A stretch of DNA of 64,000 nucleotides from Candidatus Mnemosynella biddleae (GCA_002011165.2 MTMI02000003.1:1-64000), one strand, 5' to 3'. Positions 28,590-39,815 are shown, counted from the first letter of the stretch. Notes: a model not told the origin generated them from the letters alone. Made by a program: numbers and translations.

Positions 28590-29912
28590 ATGAAAATGAA
28601 GCTGAGCGAAGAGAGGTTGAAAATTCTGAAAGACAAAGAATTGTTGAAGAAAGAAGCTCTTAGATTGCACAGGGATTACAAAGGTAAACTTGCAGTTATA
28701 GGAAAGGTTCCAGCAAAGGACGAACTTGATCTAAGTCTTGCTTATTCTCCAGGTGTTGCAGAGCCATGTTTGGCTATAAAAGACGATCCCGAGTCAATTT
28801 ACGAGTACACAATTAAAGGTAATTGTGTTGCAGTGGTGACAAATGGGACAGCAGTTCTTGGGCTTGGAGACATTGGTGCGGCAGCAGGGGCTCCCGTGAT
28901 GGAAGGGAAGTCATTTCTCTTCAAAACTTTCGCAGATATAGATTCTTTCCCGATCTGTATCGAGACAAAAGATCCTGAGAAGGTTGTAGAAGTAACAAAG
29001 TTGATTGAGCCAATTTTTGGAGGAATTAATTTAGAAGATATAAAAGCTCCTGAATGCTTCTATGTTGAGGAGAGATTGAAGAAGGAAATGAGCATACCCG
29101 TTTTCCACGACGACCAGCATGGAACGGCCATCATCGCACTTGCAGGATTGATAAACGCTCTGAAGATCGTTGGAAAGAAAATGAATGAGATAAAGGTCGT
29201 GACGAATGGGGCTGGTGCATCTGGAATAGCAATCATAAAGCATCTGATAAACGCCGGTGTAAAGCCCGGTAACGTCATAATGTGTGACTCCAGAGGAGTC
29301 ATATACGAAGGAAGAAAAGAAGGAATGAATCCGTATAAAGAGGAGATCGCAAAGATCACGAATGAAGAAGGTGTAACTGGAACTCTGGCAGATGCAATGA
29401 AAGGTGCAGATGTATTCTTAGGACTCTCCGTTGCGGGAGTGGTCTCAAAAGAGATGGTTAAATCAATGGCAGACGATCCAATCGTCTTTGCAATGGCAAA
29501 TCCAGTTCCAGAAATCATGCCAGAGGACGCAAAAGAAGCTGGAGCAAGAATAGTGGCAACTGGAAGATCTGACTACCCCAACCAAGTGAACAACGTTCTC
29601 GGATTCCCGGGAATCTTCAGAGGGGCTCTCGATGTTTATGCAACTGACATAAACGAAGAGATGAAGATGGCAGCTTCAATGGCTCTTGCTGAGCTTATAA
29701 GCGAAGATGAGCTCAATGAAGAGTACATCATTCCAAAGCCATATGACCCGAGAGTTGTGCCTGCAGTTGCATCCTACGTCGCTGAAGCTGCGGTGAAGAG
29801 TGGAGTTGCGAGGAGGAAGATTACAAAAGAGGAAGAGTATCAAGCTGTTGAGGAGAGGCTCAAATACAGAACTGAGAAACACCTCAAATATCTCGCCACT
29901 TGGCTGGCTTGA
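28590..29912 (+). CDS. NAD(P)-dependent malic enzyme
   Basis: LAYSPGVAEPCLAI; VVTNGTAVLGLGDIG; FHDDQHGTAIIALAGL. Confidence 0.94.
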   Translation: MKMKLSEERLKILKDKELLKKEALRLHRDYKGKLAVIGKVPAKDELDLSLAYSPGVAEPCLAIKDDPESIYEYTIKGNCVAVVTNGTAVLGLGDIGAAAGAPVMEGKSFLFKTFADIDSFPICIETKDPEKVVEVTKLIEPIFGGINLEDIKAPECFYVEERLKKEMSIPVFHDDQHGTAIIALAGLINALKIVGKKMNEIKVVTNGAGASGIAIIKHLINAGVKPGNVIMCDSRGVIYEGRKEGMNPYKEEIAKITNEEGVTGTLADAMKGADVFLGLSVAGVVSKEMVKSMADDPIVFAMANPVPEIMPEDAKEAGARIVATGRSDYPNQVNNVLGFPGIFRGALDVYATDINEEMKMAASMALAELISEDELNEEYIIPKPYDPRVVPAVASYVAEAAVKSGVARRKITKEEEYQAVEERLKYRTEKHLKYLATWLA

Positions 29913-29919
29913 GCCAGCC
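29902..29919 (+). terminator. GC-rich hairpin with the malic-enzyme stop codon in its loop, followed by T-rich tract
   Basis: GGCTGGC-TTGA-GCCAGCC followed by CATCACCCTCATTTTTCTTT. Confidence 0.45.
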
Positions 29920-30005
29920 ATCACCCTCATTTTTCTTTATCTTTCAGCAGTAAATTTTTTATCTGGAACTCATTAACATTATTTTGCAGTCCGATTTCTC
30001 TTAAA

Positions 30006-30845
30006 ATGACTTTGGAGAAGGAGGATATGAGAGAGAGCTTGGTTCAGAGTGCACTGGAACTTGCAAGAAGAGAGAATGCAGTTGTGCTCTTAGATCTCAC
30101 TCCAGAAAGAGTCCTAGAGGGTGTGGATGTGGAGATTCCCATAATCTTTTGCGACTCTCATGACACTTTGGATGAGAGAGTTGAAAACATAGAATTCTTA
30201 TTCAACAAAACAATGAGAGGATTGAAAAACTTCAGAAACGTAATTTATAGGAAGGTCTTGAGCGGCGAGCCCATTGAAGGGACTGTTGTTGCAATTCAAG
30301 GTGATGAGAACATGGGATTCATACTAACTTATGATCTATCGAAGAGCTCAATTCTAGAGGATTTCAGAGATGCGGTATCGAGAGTTGACCCTTTCACACT
30401 CCACTCAGTCATAAACATCGCTTTGGAGATAGGAAAGGAGGGAAGAGAAGGACAGAAAATTGGAACAGCATTCATTGTAGGCGATGAGTATGAAGTTCTC
30501 AAGAGATCTCATCAGCTTATTCTGAATCCCTTCGAAGGTCATCCTCTGGAGCTGAGAGATGTGAAAAACAGGGAAAACTGGGAGACGATAAAAGAGTTCT
30601 CTCAGCTTGATGGGGTTTTCGTGATAAGCTCAGACGGATTTGTGCTCTCTGCAGGAAGGTATCTCGATGTGGATGCAAGAGGGGTGAAAGTCAGAGCTGG
30701 TCTTGGAGGAAGACATATAGCAGCAGCTGCGATAACAAGAGAGACAGAAGCGATTGCGATAACAGTTTCTAAAAGTGGAGGAATTGTTAGAATGTATAAA
30801 GATGGAGAAGAGATGATGGAAATAGATCCAAATCTATTTCCATAA
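30006..30845 (+). CDS. dacZ: Diadenylate cyclase (DacZ-like, DisA_N domain)
   Basis: [14 protein letters not shown]... [37 protein letters not shown] matches the DGA/RHR DAC-domain layout. Confidence 0.83.
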   Translation: MTLEKEDMRESLVQSALELARRENAVVLLDLTPERVLEGVDVEIPIIFCDSHDTLDERVENIEFLFNKTMRGLKNFRNVIYRKVLSGEPIEGTVVAIQGDENMGFILTYDLSKSSILEDFRDAVSRVDPFTLHSVINIALEIGKEGREGQKIGTAFIVGDEYEVLKRSHQLILNPFEGHPLELRDVKNRENWETIKEFSQLDGVFVISSDGFVLSAGRYLDVDARGVKVRAGLGGRHIAAAAITRETEAIAITVSKSGGIVRMYKDGEEMMEIDPNLFP

Positions 30846-31850
30846 AATACTCTCACTTGCCTCGTCTAGCTTCTCAATTCCTGTGATCTTCATGGCTCTT
30901 TCAAGCTCTCTCTGGAAAATACTGAGAATCTGGATGACTCCATCTTTACCATCCACAGTGGCCCCCCAGAGAATTGGCCTCCCTATGAGAACTGCCACTG
31001 CTCCGAGAGCTATCGCCTTAAGAACGTCAACTCCTGATCTGAAGCCTCCGTCAATCATCTTAAGGGGGTGGTCGAGCTTGGGAAGAGCCTCAATTGGAGA
31101 TGGTATGTAATCGAGGATTGTTCCACCGTGATTTGAGACAACTATTCCATCGGCTCCAAGCTCAAGAGCAACTTTTAGATCTTCTTCAGAGAGAATTCCC
31201 TTGAGAATGAAAGGCGATGAAGAGTTTTCAATCATTTCTCCAAGTTCTCCGACACTTTGGGGCGAGAACTGATCCTCAAAGAGGACAGTAGAGCCCTCGC
31301 ATATTCCGCAAATCGAATCAATATCCATTCCAATTGCGAGAGTCTCTAAAGAATTCGCAATTTCGAAAAGTTCTCTCATCTTATCTTTACTTCTCATAGG
31401 CTTTATGAACCAGATAAGGGAAGAATAGCTTTCACAGAGTTCTCTCACATAGGAGGGATCCATTGGATATCCAAGAGTCATTGGAATTTTCATCTCTTCG
31501 CAAGCTTCCGCTATGGCTTCGAAGATGTCCCTTCTGATGCTCTGAATCCTCATCCCAAATGGAGCGGGCATGAGAGGAAGAGAGAATTTCCCTCCGAAGA
31601 GCTCGACCGAAGTGTCAACGGAGTCTTTCGCAGAGAGAAATCTTGGTTTGAGTATGATTTCTCTAAGAGCTTCCTTGTTTCTCCTGAAGGTTACTCCACT
31701 TCCAGCACCTCCCCGAATATCACACCATGATTTCGCCATCGAAGGAATTTTCTCCTTCATAATTCGATAGGCTTCAAACCTGAATTCTTCAAGTGACTTC
31801 ATGAAAGATGAGTTTGAGTTTTTAACTTTGAAAAAGTTTCTGCGACGCAA
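30834..31850 (-). CDS. FMN-dependent alpha-hydroxy acid dehydrogenase family
   Basis: [62 protein letters not shown]. Confidence 0.87.
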   Translation of the reverse strand: MRRRNFFKVKNSNSSFMKSLEEFRFEAYRIMKEKIPSMAKSWCDIRGGAGSGVTFRRNKEALREIILKPRFLSAKDSVDTSVELFGGKFSLPLMPAPFGMRIQSIRRDIFEAIAEACEEMKIPMTLGYPMDPSYVRELCESYSSLIWFIKPMRSKDKMRELFEIANSLETLAIGMDIDSICGICEGSTVLFEDQFSPQSVGELGEMIENSSSPFILKGILSEEDLKVALELGADGIVVSNHGGTILDYIPSPIEALPKLDHPLKMIDGGFRSGVDVLKAIALGAVAVLIGRPILWGATVDGKDGVIQILSIFQRELERAMKITGIEKLDEASESILWK

Positions 31851-31896
31851 TGCTTTTATCTAAAATACCTCCACTCACTTAAGGGGAGGTAATGAC

Positions 31897-33891
31897 GTGA
31901 AGCTTCCGCTGAAAAGGCCAATATTGGTAACAAGTGGATTGCCCTATGCAAACGGTTTTGCACATATAGGACACCTAAGGACATATATCCCTGCAGACTG
32001 TTTCGTGAGATATCTAAGAAAACTCGGAGAAGAAGTTGTTTTCGTTTGCGGTTCGGACGTTCATGGAACGCCGATCGTTGTTAAAGCGGAAGAGGAGGGA
32101 ATATCACCGAAAGAGCTTGTAAACAAATATCACGAACACTTTAAAGATATTTTCAGAAGAATGAATGTTGAATTCGATAACTACGGAAGGACAGACAGCG
32201 AGTATAACGTGAGAAGAACTCAGGAGATTGTGAGTAAACTAATTGAGAGAGGTTTCGTCTATTCCAAGGAAATAGATCTGGCCTACTGCCCAGTCTGTAA
32301 TCGTTTCCTACCTGACAGATACGTTGAGGGAGAGTGTCCTTATTGCGGTGCTCTTGCAAGAGGAGATGAGTGCGACCAAGGATGTGGAAAGCACCTCGAA
32401 CCCGGTGAAATAAGAAATCCGAGATGTAAAATATGTGGAAGCAATGCAGAGTTTAGAAAACAGGAGCATTATTTCCTCAAACTAACAGAGTTCACATCAT
32501 TCCTTAAAGAATATCTTGAAGGACTCGACGGAACTGAAAATGCGATAAACTATGCAAAAGAGTGGGTGGAAAGTGGTTTGAAAGACTGGTGTATCTCGAG
32601 GAATTTAGAATGGGGTGTGAAGTTCCCAGGAAGAGATGAGCTCGTGGTCTACGTGTGGGTTGATGCCCCAATTGGATACATTTCCTCAACTGAAGAGTGG
32701 AGCGTAAAAAACAACAAAAGCTGGGAGAGATTCTGGCTTGACAAAAAAGGTTTTATAATTCACTTCATTGGTACTGACATAGTTTACCATCACTGTATTC
32801 TCTGGCCAGCAATGCTAAAAGGTGCAGATTACAATCTGCCATCTGCAGTAGTGGCATCTGGAATGGTGAAAATAGAGGATAAAACATTTTCCAAAACCAG
32901 AGGATATGTGGTGTGGGTAAAGGATGACTATTTGGATAGAGGATTTCATCCCGATCTCTTGAGATACTATCTCCTCAGCTACACTTCTCATACGAAAGAT
33001 TTGAACTTTTCTTGGAGAATCTTTCAGCAAAAAGTAAATTCCGAACTTGTTGGAGCTCTTGGAAATTTCATTTACAGAGTTCTTCTTTTCGCAAAAAAGA
33101 ACTTCAAAAATGAGGAGCTGAAAGGTGAAATTTCCGAAGAGGTCCTGCAAGAGATAAAAAAGACGAGAGATTCGATAGTTCAAAATCTTCAGATATTCGA
33201 ATTCAAGAGGATTGTAGATGAGATCATGGCTCTTGTTGACTTTGGAAACACCTACTTCCAGAAGAGTGAGCCTTGGAAAGTGATAAAAGAGGATAGAGAG
33301 AGGTGCAGAAGTATACTCCGAGATGCCATTCAAATCGTTAAAGCGATCTGCATCTTCATGCATCCAGTGATGCCAGAAGCGATGAGAGAAGTATGGAGAC
33401 AACTCGGAGAGAGATCAAATCTCAACTCAGTTTCTTTTGAAGATGCAATAAGACCTTTTGACGGAAGAATCGGAGACGTGAGACCGATCTTCAAAAAGAT
33501 AGAAGATGAAGAAATTGAGAAGATGGAAGATATTTTGAGAAAGAGGATTGAAAGAGCAGAAGGAGGAGATAATCTGATAACAATAGAAGAATTCAAGAAA
33601 ATGGATATAAGAGTTGGAACCATAGTTCAAGCAGAGAAAATTGAAGGATCCAAGAAACTACTGAAACTCTTAATTGACATAGGGGAAGAGAGACCGAGAC
33701 AGATAGTGGCAGGAATTGCAAAAACTCACAAACCTGAGGAACTCATAGGAAAACAAGTTGTTGTGCTCACAAACCTTAAACCGGCGAAACTCATGGGAGT
33801 AACTTCTGAGGGAATGATTTTGGCAGCAGGGGATGAGCCTGTTCTTTTAACTGTTGAGAGGAGAGTTAACAATGGATCAAAAGTTTCATGA
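31897..33891 (+). CDS. metG: Methionyl-tRNA synthetase with C-terminal tRNA-binding domain
   Basis: TSGLPYANGFAHIGHL; VFVCGSDVHGTPI; KTFSKTRG; FKKMDIRVGTIVQAEKIEGSKKLLKL. Confidence 0.95.
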   Translation: MKLPLKRPILVTSGLPYANGFAHIGHLRTYIPADCFVRYLRKLGEEVVFVCGSDVHGTPIVVKAEEEGISPKELVNKYHEHFKDIFRRMNVEFDNYGRTDSEYNVRRTQEIVSKLIERGFVYSKEIDLAYCPVCNRFLPDRYVEGECPYCGALARGDECDQGCGKHLEPGEIRNPRCKICGSNAEFRKQEHYFLKLTEFTSFLKEYLEGLDGTENAINYAKEWVESGLKDWCISRNLEWGVKFPGRDELVVYVWVDAPIGYISSTEEWSVKNNKSWERFWLDKKGFIIHFIGTDIVYHHCILWPAMLKGADYNLPSAVVASGMVKIEDKTFSKTRGYVVWVKDDYLDRGFHPDLLRYYLLSYTSHTKDLNFSWRIFQQKVNSELVGALGNFIYRVLLFAKKNFKNEELKGEISEEVLQEIKKTRDSIVQNLQIFEFKRIVDEIMALVDFGNTYFQKSEPWKVIKEDRERCRSILRDAIQIVKAICIFMHPVMPEAMREVWRQLGERSNLNSVSFEDAIRPFDGRIGDVRPIFKKIEDEEIEKMEDILRKRIERAEGGDNLITIEEFKKMDIRVGTIVQAEKIEGSKKLLKLLIDIGEERPRQIVAGIAKTHKPEELIGKQVVVLTNLKPAKLMGVTSEGMILAAGDEPVLLTVERRVNNGSKVS

Positions 33892-34473
33892 ATCGAGACT
33901 TCCCTTCGTGCTGGGAACTCCTTTTCTTCTCTCCTCCACAGTAGTTGCACAATCTAGGGCGACTCCAAGAGCTTTAAAGAGAGCTTCTGCTTTATGATGA
34001 TCATTTTCACCCGAGAGAGAGACGTGAAGTGTGATACCACCAGAAGTTGCGAATGATCTGAGGAAGTGAGGAATCATTTGAGTGCTCATAGAGCCGATTT
34101 TATAAGAGAGAAATGAGCCCGCGAAGGAGAGATAACTCCTTCCTGAAAGATCAATGGAGACATTTGCAAGAGCGTCGTCCATAGGAATTGAAGCAAATCC
34201 AAATCTCCTTATTGGATTGGAATTCTTCAATGCCTCTTTAAGAGCGCTTCCCAAAGAGATTCCCACATCCTCAATTATGTGGTGATCATCAACTTCCTTA
34301 TCTCCGGTGCACTTCAGAGAAAGATCAAAAAATCCATGAAATGCGAAAGAACATAGAACGTGATTGAAGAAGGGGAGAGGAGTTTCTATCTCAGCTCTTC
34401 CGATTCCATCGAGAGTTAATACAACTTCAATATCCGTTTCTTTCGTCTTCCTTCTGAATCTTCCAACTCTCAT
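33886..34473 (-). CDS. hisB: Imidazoleglycerol-phosphate dehydratase
   Basis: TPLPFFNHVLCSFAFHG; DDHHIIEDVGISLG; NDHHKAEALFKALG. Confidence 0.94.
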   Translation of the reverse strand: MRVGRFRRKTKETDIEVVLTLDGIGRAEIETPLPFFNHVLCSFAFHGFFDLSLKCTGDKEVDDHHIIEDVGISLGSALKEALKNSNPIRRFGFASIPMDDALANVSIDLSGRSYLSFAGSFLSYKIGSMSTQMIPHFLRSFATSGGITLHVSLSGENDHHKAEALFKALGVALDCATTVEERRKGVPSTKGSLDS

Positions 34474-35192
34474 TTCACCACCTCTAAAGCTTCTCTCAAG
34501 CTGAATTTTCCTTTGTAAAGAGCGCTTCCCACAATTACTCCAGATGCTCCTGCATCTTTTATAAGCTTGATGTCCTTAAGCCTGGTTACCCCTCCGGAAT
34601 AAAAGACTGGAAGAGTTGTGAGAGATAGAATTTTTTCGAGAGCTTTAAGATCAACACCAGAAAGTCTTCCCTCAACCCCTACACTTGTGAAAAGAATGCT
34701 CCCAGCACCTCTCTCTTCGCACTCACTTAAAATCCTCTCGAGAGACTTGTCAACCCCTTCTCTCCACCCTTTCACCATGATTGTCTCATCCTTCACTTCA
34801 ATTGCAACCATGATTCTGTCAGAGGGATAAGAATAGATGAGCTGAGAGATGATTTCAGGATTTAAAATTGCGGAAGTTCCGAGAACAACTCTATAAACTC
34901 CAGCTTCAAGAAAGAGAACTGCATCGTCAACAGTTCGGACTCCCCCTCCGTATTCCAAGGGAATTCCAACATTTTCAAGTATCTCGAAAACCAGTTTCTC
35001 GTTCTTCCTTACTCCGCTAAGAGCGCCATCGAGATCTACAACATGAATCATCCTAGCTCCTTCTTTTTCCCACATCTTTGCAATTTCAACAGGATTATCT
35101 GAGGAGAAAAGTAGTTTTGAAGGGTCTCCTCCCACAAGCTGAACACATTTCCCATCCTTCAGATCTACCGCAGGAATCACAAGGAAACTCAT
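34470..35192 (-). CDS. hisA: HisA isomerase
   Basis: VIPAVDLKDGKCVQLVGGD; HVVDLDGAL; GGGVRTVDDAVLFLEAG. Confidence 0.94.
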   Translation of the reverse strand: MSFLVIPAVDLKDGKCVQLVGGDPSKLLFSSDNPVEIAKMWEKEGARMIHVVDLDGALSGVRKNEKLVFEILENVGIPLEYGGGVRTVDDAVLFLEAGVYRVVLGTSAILNPEIISQLIYSYPSDRIMVAIEVKDETIMVKGWREGVDKSLERILSECEERGAGSILFTSVGVEGRLSGVDLKALEKILSLTTLPVFYSGGVTRLKDIKLIKDAGASGVIVGSALYKGKFSLREALEVVK

Positions 35193-36043
35193 GGTATCAT
35201 CCGTTCTATAGGAACGACAAGTATATCTCGTGCTCCTACCTCTTTTAATTTACCTATCACGCGGTAAATTTCGTCTTTGTGAATTACTGCATGCACTGCA
35301 AGCATCGGTTTCTCTGCTTCAACCCTCATCACCGTTGGACCGCTCGCCCCCGGAAGTATCTTTTTCACATCCTCAAGTGACTCCTCTGGTATATTGACCA
35401 TCAAATATCTCATTCCCTGAGCTCTCTGAACGCCTTCAACAGATGCTAGCACTCTTGAGATTACTTCCCTCTTCTCCTCAACGCTTCTCTTATTTCCTAT
35501 GATTACAGCATGAGTTTCCATTATCTTCTCTATGGGCATGAGTTTGTGAACCCTCATAGTGGTTCCCGAACTTGAGAGATCTGCTATAGCATCTGCTATT
35601 CCAATATAAGGTGTCATTTCACAAGCTCCAGATACCTCAACGATTTCTACGCTGATTCCTCTCTCTGAGAAGAATCTTTTCACTATATTTGGAAATTCGG
35701 TTGCAATCTTCTTACCTTTCAGCTCTTCAATACTTCTCACACCCGAATTTTCTGGAACCGCTACAAACATCTCTGCATGACCAAAATTCAAATCAAGAAG
35801 AATCTCAACATTTGCTTCGGTCTCTTTAACCATGTCCAGTCCAGTTATTCCAATGTCTGAAGCCCCTTCTTGAACATATTCTGGGATATCTCTGGCTCTT
35901 GCAAAGAGTATCTCAACCTCAGGATCGTTGGTCTTAGCGACAAGGGCCCCATTTCCGTCTTTCAACTCTATTCCAGCCCTTGTAAGAAGGTTTAGCGACG
36001 GTTTGTGGATGCGTCCCTTGCTCGGAACCGCAATTCTCAACAT
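35189..36043 (-). CDS. hisG: ATP phosphoribosyltransferase (long form)
   Basis: MLRIAVPSKGRIHKPSLNLLTRAGIEL; GITGLDMVKE; EVSGACEMTPYIGIADAIADLSSSGTTMR. Confidence 0.94.
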   Translation of the reverse strand: MLRIAVPSKGRIHKPSLNLLTRAGIELKDGNGALVAKTNDPEVEILFARARDIPEYVQEGASDIGITGLDMVKETEANVEILLDLNFGHAEMFVAVPENSGVRSIEELKGKKIATEFPNIVKRFFSERGISVEIVEVSGACEMTPYIGIADAIADLSSSGTTMRVHKLMPIEKIMETHAVIIGNKRSVEEKREVISRVLASVEGVQRAQGMRYLMVNIPEESLEDVKKILPGASGPTVMRVEAEKPMLAVHAVIHKDEIYRVIGKLKEVGARDILVVPIERMIP

Positions 36044-36156
36044 GTGAGAGAATTTCTCGAAAGAAACTCAAATATTTTTTCCATTATAACCTTGAGGAAT
36101 AGTGATGGAAGGAAAATATTAAAAGTTGGAAAGGATGAACTATTGAGAGGATCGTT

Positions 36157-37356
36157 ATGGCAAGAAAGAATATAGATGTTGAGGAAATTCAGCAAACTCC
36201 TGTTGAAGCCAGAGATGTTGAGCTTGTTGAGAGAAAGGGTATCGGTCATCCCGATAGCGTTGCAGATGGAATCGCTGAGAGTGTCAGCAGAGCTCTTTGT
36301 AAGGAGTATGTGAAGAGATATGGTTGCATTCTTCATCACAACACAGATGAGACTCAAATAGTTGCAGGACGCTCTAATCCCAGATTTGGAGGAGGAGAGG
36401 TAATCTCTCCGATATACATCCTCATCACAGGAAGAGCCACGAAATTCGTAGGCGATGACTATGTTCCAACGGATGTCATAGCAATAAGAGCTGCAAAAGA
36501 GTATCTGAAAAATAACATTCTAAATCTCGACGTTGAAGAGCACGTTGTCATAGAATCAAAACTCGGAGAGGGTTCCTTAGACTTAAAAAATATATTTTCG
36601 AGGATGGAAGAGGTCCCACTTTCCAATGATACCTCTTTTGGAGTTGGTTTTGCACCTCTTTCGGAGGTTGAGAAGATTGTCCTGAATGTAGAAAGAGAGC
36701 TCATGGAGCGCAGAAAAAAGGAGCGTGCGATAGGGGAAGACGTTAAAGTAATGGGGTTGAGAGTTAAAGATAAAATCTCACTTACTATCGCAGGAGCTAT
36801 CGTATCCAAATATGTGAAAGATCTCGAGGAGTATAAAGCGGTTAAGGAAGAAATAAAGAAGTTTGTCGAAGATGTTGCTTCGAAATACACAGAGAAAACT
36901 ATTGAAGTAGAAGTGAACACAGGAGACGATTACTCAATTCCCTCCGTTTATCTGACGGTTACAGGAACCTCCATGGAAATGGGAGATGATGGATCAGTGG
37001 GAAGAGGTAACAGATGCAATGGACTGATAACACCTAACAGACCGATGAGTATGGAAGCGACAAGTGGAAAGAATCCCGTAAATCATATAGGAAAGATCTA
37101 CAATCTTCTCGCTAATCAAATAGCAAACGACATAGTAGAAGCTGTTGATGGAATTGAAGAAGTTTACGTGAGAATTCTTTCTGAAATCGGAAAGCCAATA
37201 AATGAGCCGAAAATCGCAAGTGCTCAGGTGATTATGAAAAAAGGATATGAATTCGAAAAGGTGAAGAGGAAGATAGAAGCAGTAATAGAGGAGTGGCTGG
37301 ATGAAGTTGAAAAGATAACAGAAATGGTTGTTGAAGGAAAGCTAAGAACCTTCTAA
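36157..37356 (+). CDS. Archaeal S-adenosylmethionine synthetase
   Basis: [69 protein letters not shown]. Confidence 0.94.
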   Translation: MARKNIDVEEIQQTPVEARDVELVERKGIGHPDSVADGIAESVSRALCKEYVKRYGCILHHNTDETQIVAGRSNPRFGGGEVISPIYILITGRATKFVGDDYVPTDVIAIRAAKEYLKNNILNLDVEEHVVIESKLGEGSLDLKNIFSRMEEVPLSNDTSFGVGFAPLSEVEKIVLNVERELMERRKKERAIGEDVKVMGLRVKDKISLTIAGAIVSKYVKDLEEYKAVKEEIKKFVEDVASKYTEKTIEVEVNTGDDYSIPSVYLTVTGTSMEMGDDGSVGRGNRCNGLITPNRPMSMEATSGKNPVNHIGKIYNLLANQIANDIVEAVDGIEEVYVRILSEIGKPINEPKIASAQVIMKKGYEFEKVKRKIEAVIEEWLDEVEKITEMVVEGKLRTF

Positions 37357-39297
37357 ACTTTTTCTACTCCTTCTGTACTCTTCGATGATTTCAATGATTT
37401 TCTTCTCCTTCTTTTTTTCTTGTTCAGATTTCCATGTCAAAATCTTCTTCTCAAGCTCTTTCTTTAGAACCAAACCAAAATCACCGAAAACGTGAACTTC
37501 CAGATCTTCAGCGAGAATAACAGGAATTCCTGCATCTTCGAAAACTTTTTCAGCCTGGTGAGAGAGAGTTCCCTCCACTATAATCGCATGAACTTCCTGC
37601 TCTGCAAGAATTCTCGCAGCGTTACGTCCTCCTCCGCCGGGGTTTCTAATGTAGATGATTTCTCCTCTTTTTATTCCATAGCTTCCGTGAATTTTCTGGA
37701 CGTTTTCCTTAGTGAAGCTCTGAATCACTTTCATGGGAACAAAACTATCGGAGAATTTCATTGAAATGAGTTTCTTGAGTTCCTCTATTTCTCTATCTTT
37801 CTCCTCGATTATCTCCTTAAGTCTAATTATGTCTCTTCTCAACCTCGATATCTCTCTGTCTCTGATTGATATCTCCCTTTCCGCTTTCAGCTTTCTATAT
37901 TCCTCGCTTTTAACTCTCTGAAGCTCCTCTTCAAGTTGTTTTATCCTCTTTTCCTTTTGCTCTATAGTCTCCTCAAAGAGGATTAGTTTCTCCTCCAGCT
38001 GCTTGTATTTTGCAACAAGAGAAGAGTAACTTTTCCTTAAGGCTTCATCAGATGTCTGAAGTACTTCCGCACTCTTTTCTTCCTCTTCCTTCAGTGTCAT
38101 TACATCAGAGATTCTAACTCCTTTAAGAACCATTGCTTTCACTTCATCAGCATTCATCCCAATGGGAACTTTCCTCTCTATCTGCTCGAATTTGTTTTTA
38201 TAGAGTTTGAAAGCGCTTAAAGCAGCTGCAATGGCATCTCTTTCGTGAGCATTGGAATGAGGAAAATCTTTTGTAAGCTCCATTTTGGTCTGAACTGAGA
38301 GAGACTCCTTAGGTTCATAGAGAATTGCGTTAAAAGCGCTCTTTACCTTTTTTAACGTATTTGGAACAGGTGTTACGTCTGAAGCAACTATTACCGGTTT
38401 TCCGAAGTTTCTTATGACGTTCACGATATCGGAGATGCTCATCTCCCTTGATGAATATAAGCCTATGAGTTCTCCCCTTAGATTGAGAGCAGCAATGGCT
38501 GTTGTTGTTCCCGGATCTATTCCGACTATGAGATACTCCTTTCCATCACTGAGAGGTTTGAATTCTATTGACTCCTTCTCTACCTGAGAAATCTTTATTT
38601 TGACGTCGCCGCTTTCGAGGTTTGAACGAGAGATGGGGATTTCAGAGGGAGGAGCTTCCACAAGGAAAACACACGAAATATAGCCTCCATAACCCTCTCT
38701 CACTTCCTTCTCGTACTTAAATCCGTTTTTCCTGAGTATCTCCTCTATTATCTCTGACACTCTTTTCACATTACCGTGTATTTTTCTTCTGAACCTATTT
38801 TCGCTCCATCCGCCTCTTCCAGGTCTTCTTCCCCTTCTAACCTCTATTTTCGTTTTATCTTCGAAAAGAACAACTCTATGACCGATACCCATTGAAGCAA
38901 GAATCGCACAGACTTTAGCTTCCTCCGATGGAATGTTCCGATTGAACGATATTCCAAATCTCTTAGCCAAATTGTGTAGAGACTCGCCCTGGGAGGTGAC
39001 TTGAACGAGTTCCGAAGGCTGGAGCTTTTTCACAAGAGATATAAGCCTCTCTCTATCCGTAGCAAGCTCATATATATTATCAACCGCTATGATCTGAGGA
39101 GAGAGCTGATTAACAATTCTTATCATCTTCCTTCTACTAACGCCTTCGTAAACTCTTCCCTCAGGGAGAGAGTACAAAGAGTACTTCGGTGATTTTTTCG
39201 AGCTAGGAGATCCCCAAAAAATGTCAATCCCAACGATCTTTTCTTCTGCTTTCACTTCTTCGCAAACTCCACAATTTTTTCCGCAAATTTTCTGCAC
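37342..39297 (-). CDS. DUF460 family protein (RNase H-like domains and coiled coil)
   Basis: IVGIDPGTTTAIAALNLRGELIGLYSSRE; long coiled coil; 651 aa. Confidence 0.85.
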   Translation of the reverse strand: MQKICGKNCGVCEEVKAEEKIVGIDIFWGSPSSKKSPKYSLYSLPEGRVYEGVSRRKMIRIVNQLSPQIIAVDNIYELATDRERLISLVKKLQPSELVQVTSQGESLHNLAKRFGISFNRNIPSEEAKVCAILASMGIGHRVVLFEDKTKIEVRRGRRPGRGGWSENRFRRKIHGNVKRVSEIIEEILRKNGFKYEKEVREGYGGYISCVFLVEAPPSEIPISRSNLESGDVKIKISQVEKESIEFKPLSDGKEYLIVGIDPGTTTAIAALNLRGELIGLYSSREMSISDIVNVIRNFGKPVIVASDVTPVPNTLKKVKSAFNAILYEPKESLSVQTKMELTKDFPHSNAHERDAIAAALSAFKLYKNKFEQIERKVPIGMNADEVKAMVLKGVRISDVMTLKEEEEKSAEVLQTSDEALRKSYSSLVAKYKQLEEKLILFEETIEQKEKRIKQLEEELQRVKSEEYRKLKAEREISIRDREISRLRRDIIRLKEIIEEKDREIEELKKLISMKFSDSFVPMKVIQSFTKENVQKIHGSYGIKRGEIIYIRNPGGGGRNAARILAEQEVHAIIVEGTLSHQAEKVFEDAGIPVILAEDLEVHVFGDFGLVLKKELEKKILTWKSEQEKKKEKKIIEIIEEYRRSRKSLEGS

Positions 39298-39680
39298 TCT
39301 TCCAAATCCTTTTTCTCAGGCGCTCTCTTAATCCTCAGCGTCTCCTCCATTACCTTCATCCCGAGGATTCTCATCGCATTTCTGAGCAACCAAGGAGCTT
39401 CTCCGCTCCATCCAAAAGATCCAAAAGATGCCCCAAACTTATCCTTAAGATCTATACTCTCCATCTTCTTTAAAAACTGCTTGATTCTGAGTGTTGGACT
39501 TCTGTAGTGCGTTGGAGAACCCAATATTATAACTTCTACTTCTTCTATTTCCCCTTCATTCGCCTCATCAACACACCTCAATAAAACTTCCACTCCAAAA
39601 TGTTTGAGACTGTCAGCAAGAGACTTCGCAATAGCTTCTGTGTTCCCTGAAACCGAATCGTATATGATAAGAGCTTTCAT
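39252..39680 (-). CDS. Flavodoxin domain protein
   Basis: ALIIYDSVSGNTEAIAKSLADSL; GSPTHYRSPTLRIKQFL. Confidence 0.87.
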   Translation of the reverse strand: MKALIIYDSVSGNTEAIAKSLADSLKHFGVEVLLRCVDEANEGEIEEVEVIILGSPTHYRSPTLRIKQFLKKMESIDLKDKFGASFGSFGWSGEAPWLLRNAMRILGMKVMEETLRIKRAPEKKDLEECRKFAEKIVEFAKK

Positions 39681-39799
39681 GTGTTCACCACCGAGAAGAG
39701 CTTAAAAAGATTTACTTTTCTCAAATTATTAATAGCCTTCGATTTCTCCCTTCAGGAGATGATGAAGTCTCTGAAAGTTTTTTCGACGAAAACTTTATA

Positions 39800-39815
39800 T
39801 GTAACAATTGTTACA
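39800..39815. promoter_or_regulatory. 16-bp perfect palindrome adjacent to a TATA box; candidate operator
   Basis: TGTAACAATTGTTACA immediately after CTTTATAT, upstream of the HTH gene at 39852. Confidence 0.6.

Noticed and set aside
33886-36043. hisB-hisA-hisG overlap cluster as a novel operon
   Set aside because: Ordinary histidine biosynthesis genes with short overlaps.
39757-39772. ATGATGA…CTGA resembling C and D boxes
   Set aside because: Only five bases between the motifs, too short for a C/D guide RNA, and no second C'/D' pair.
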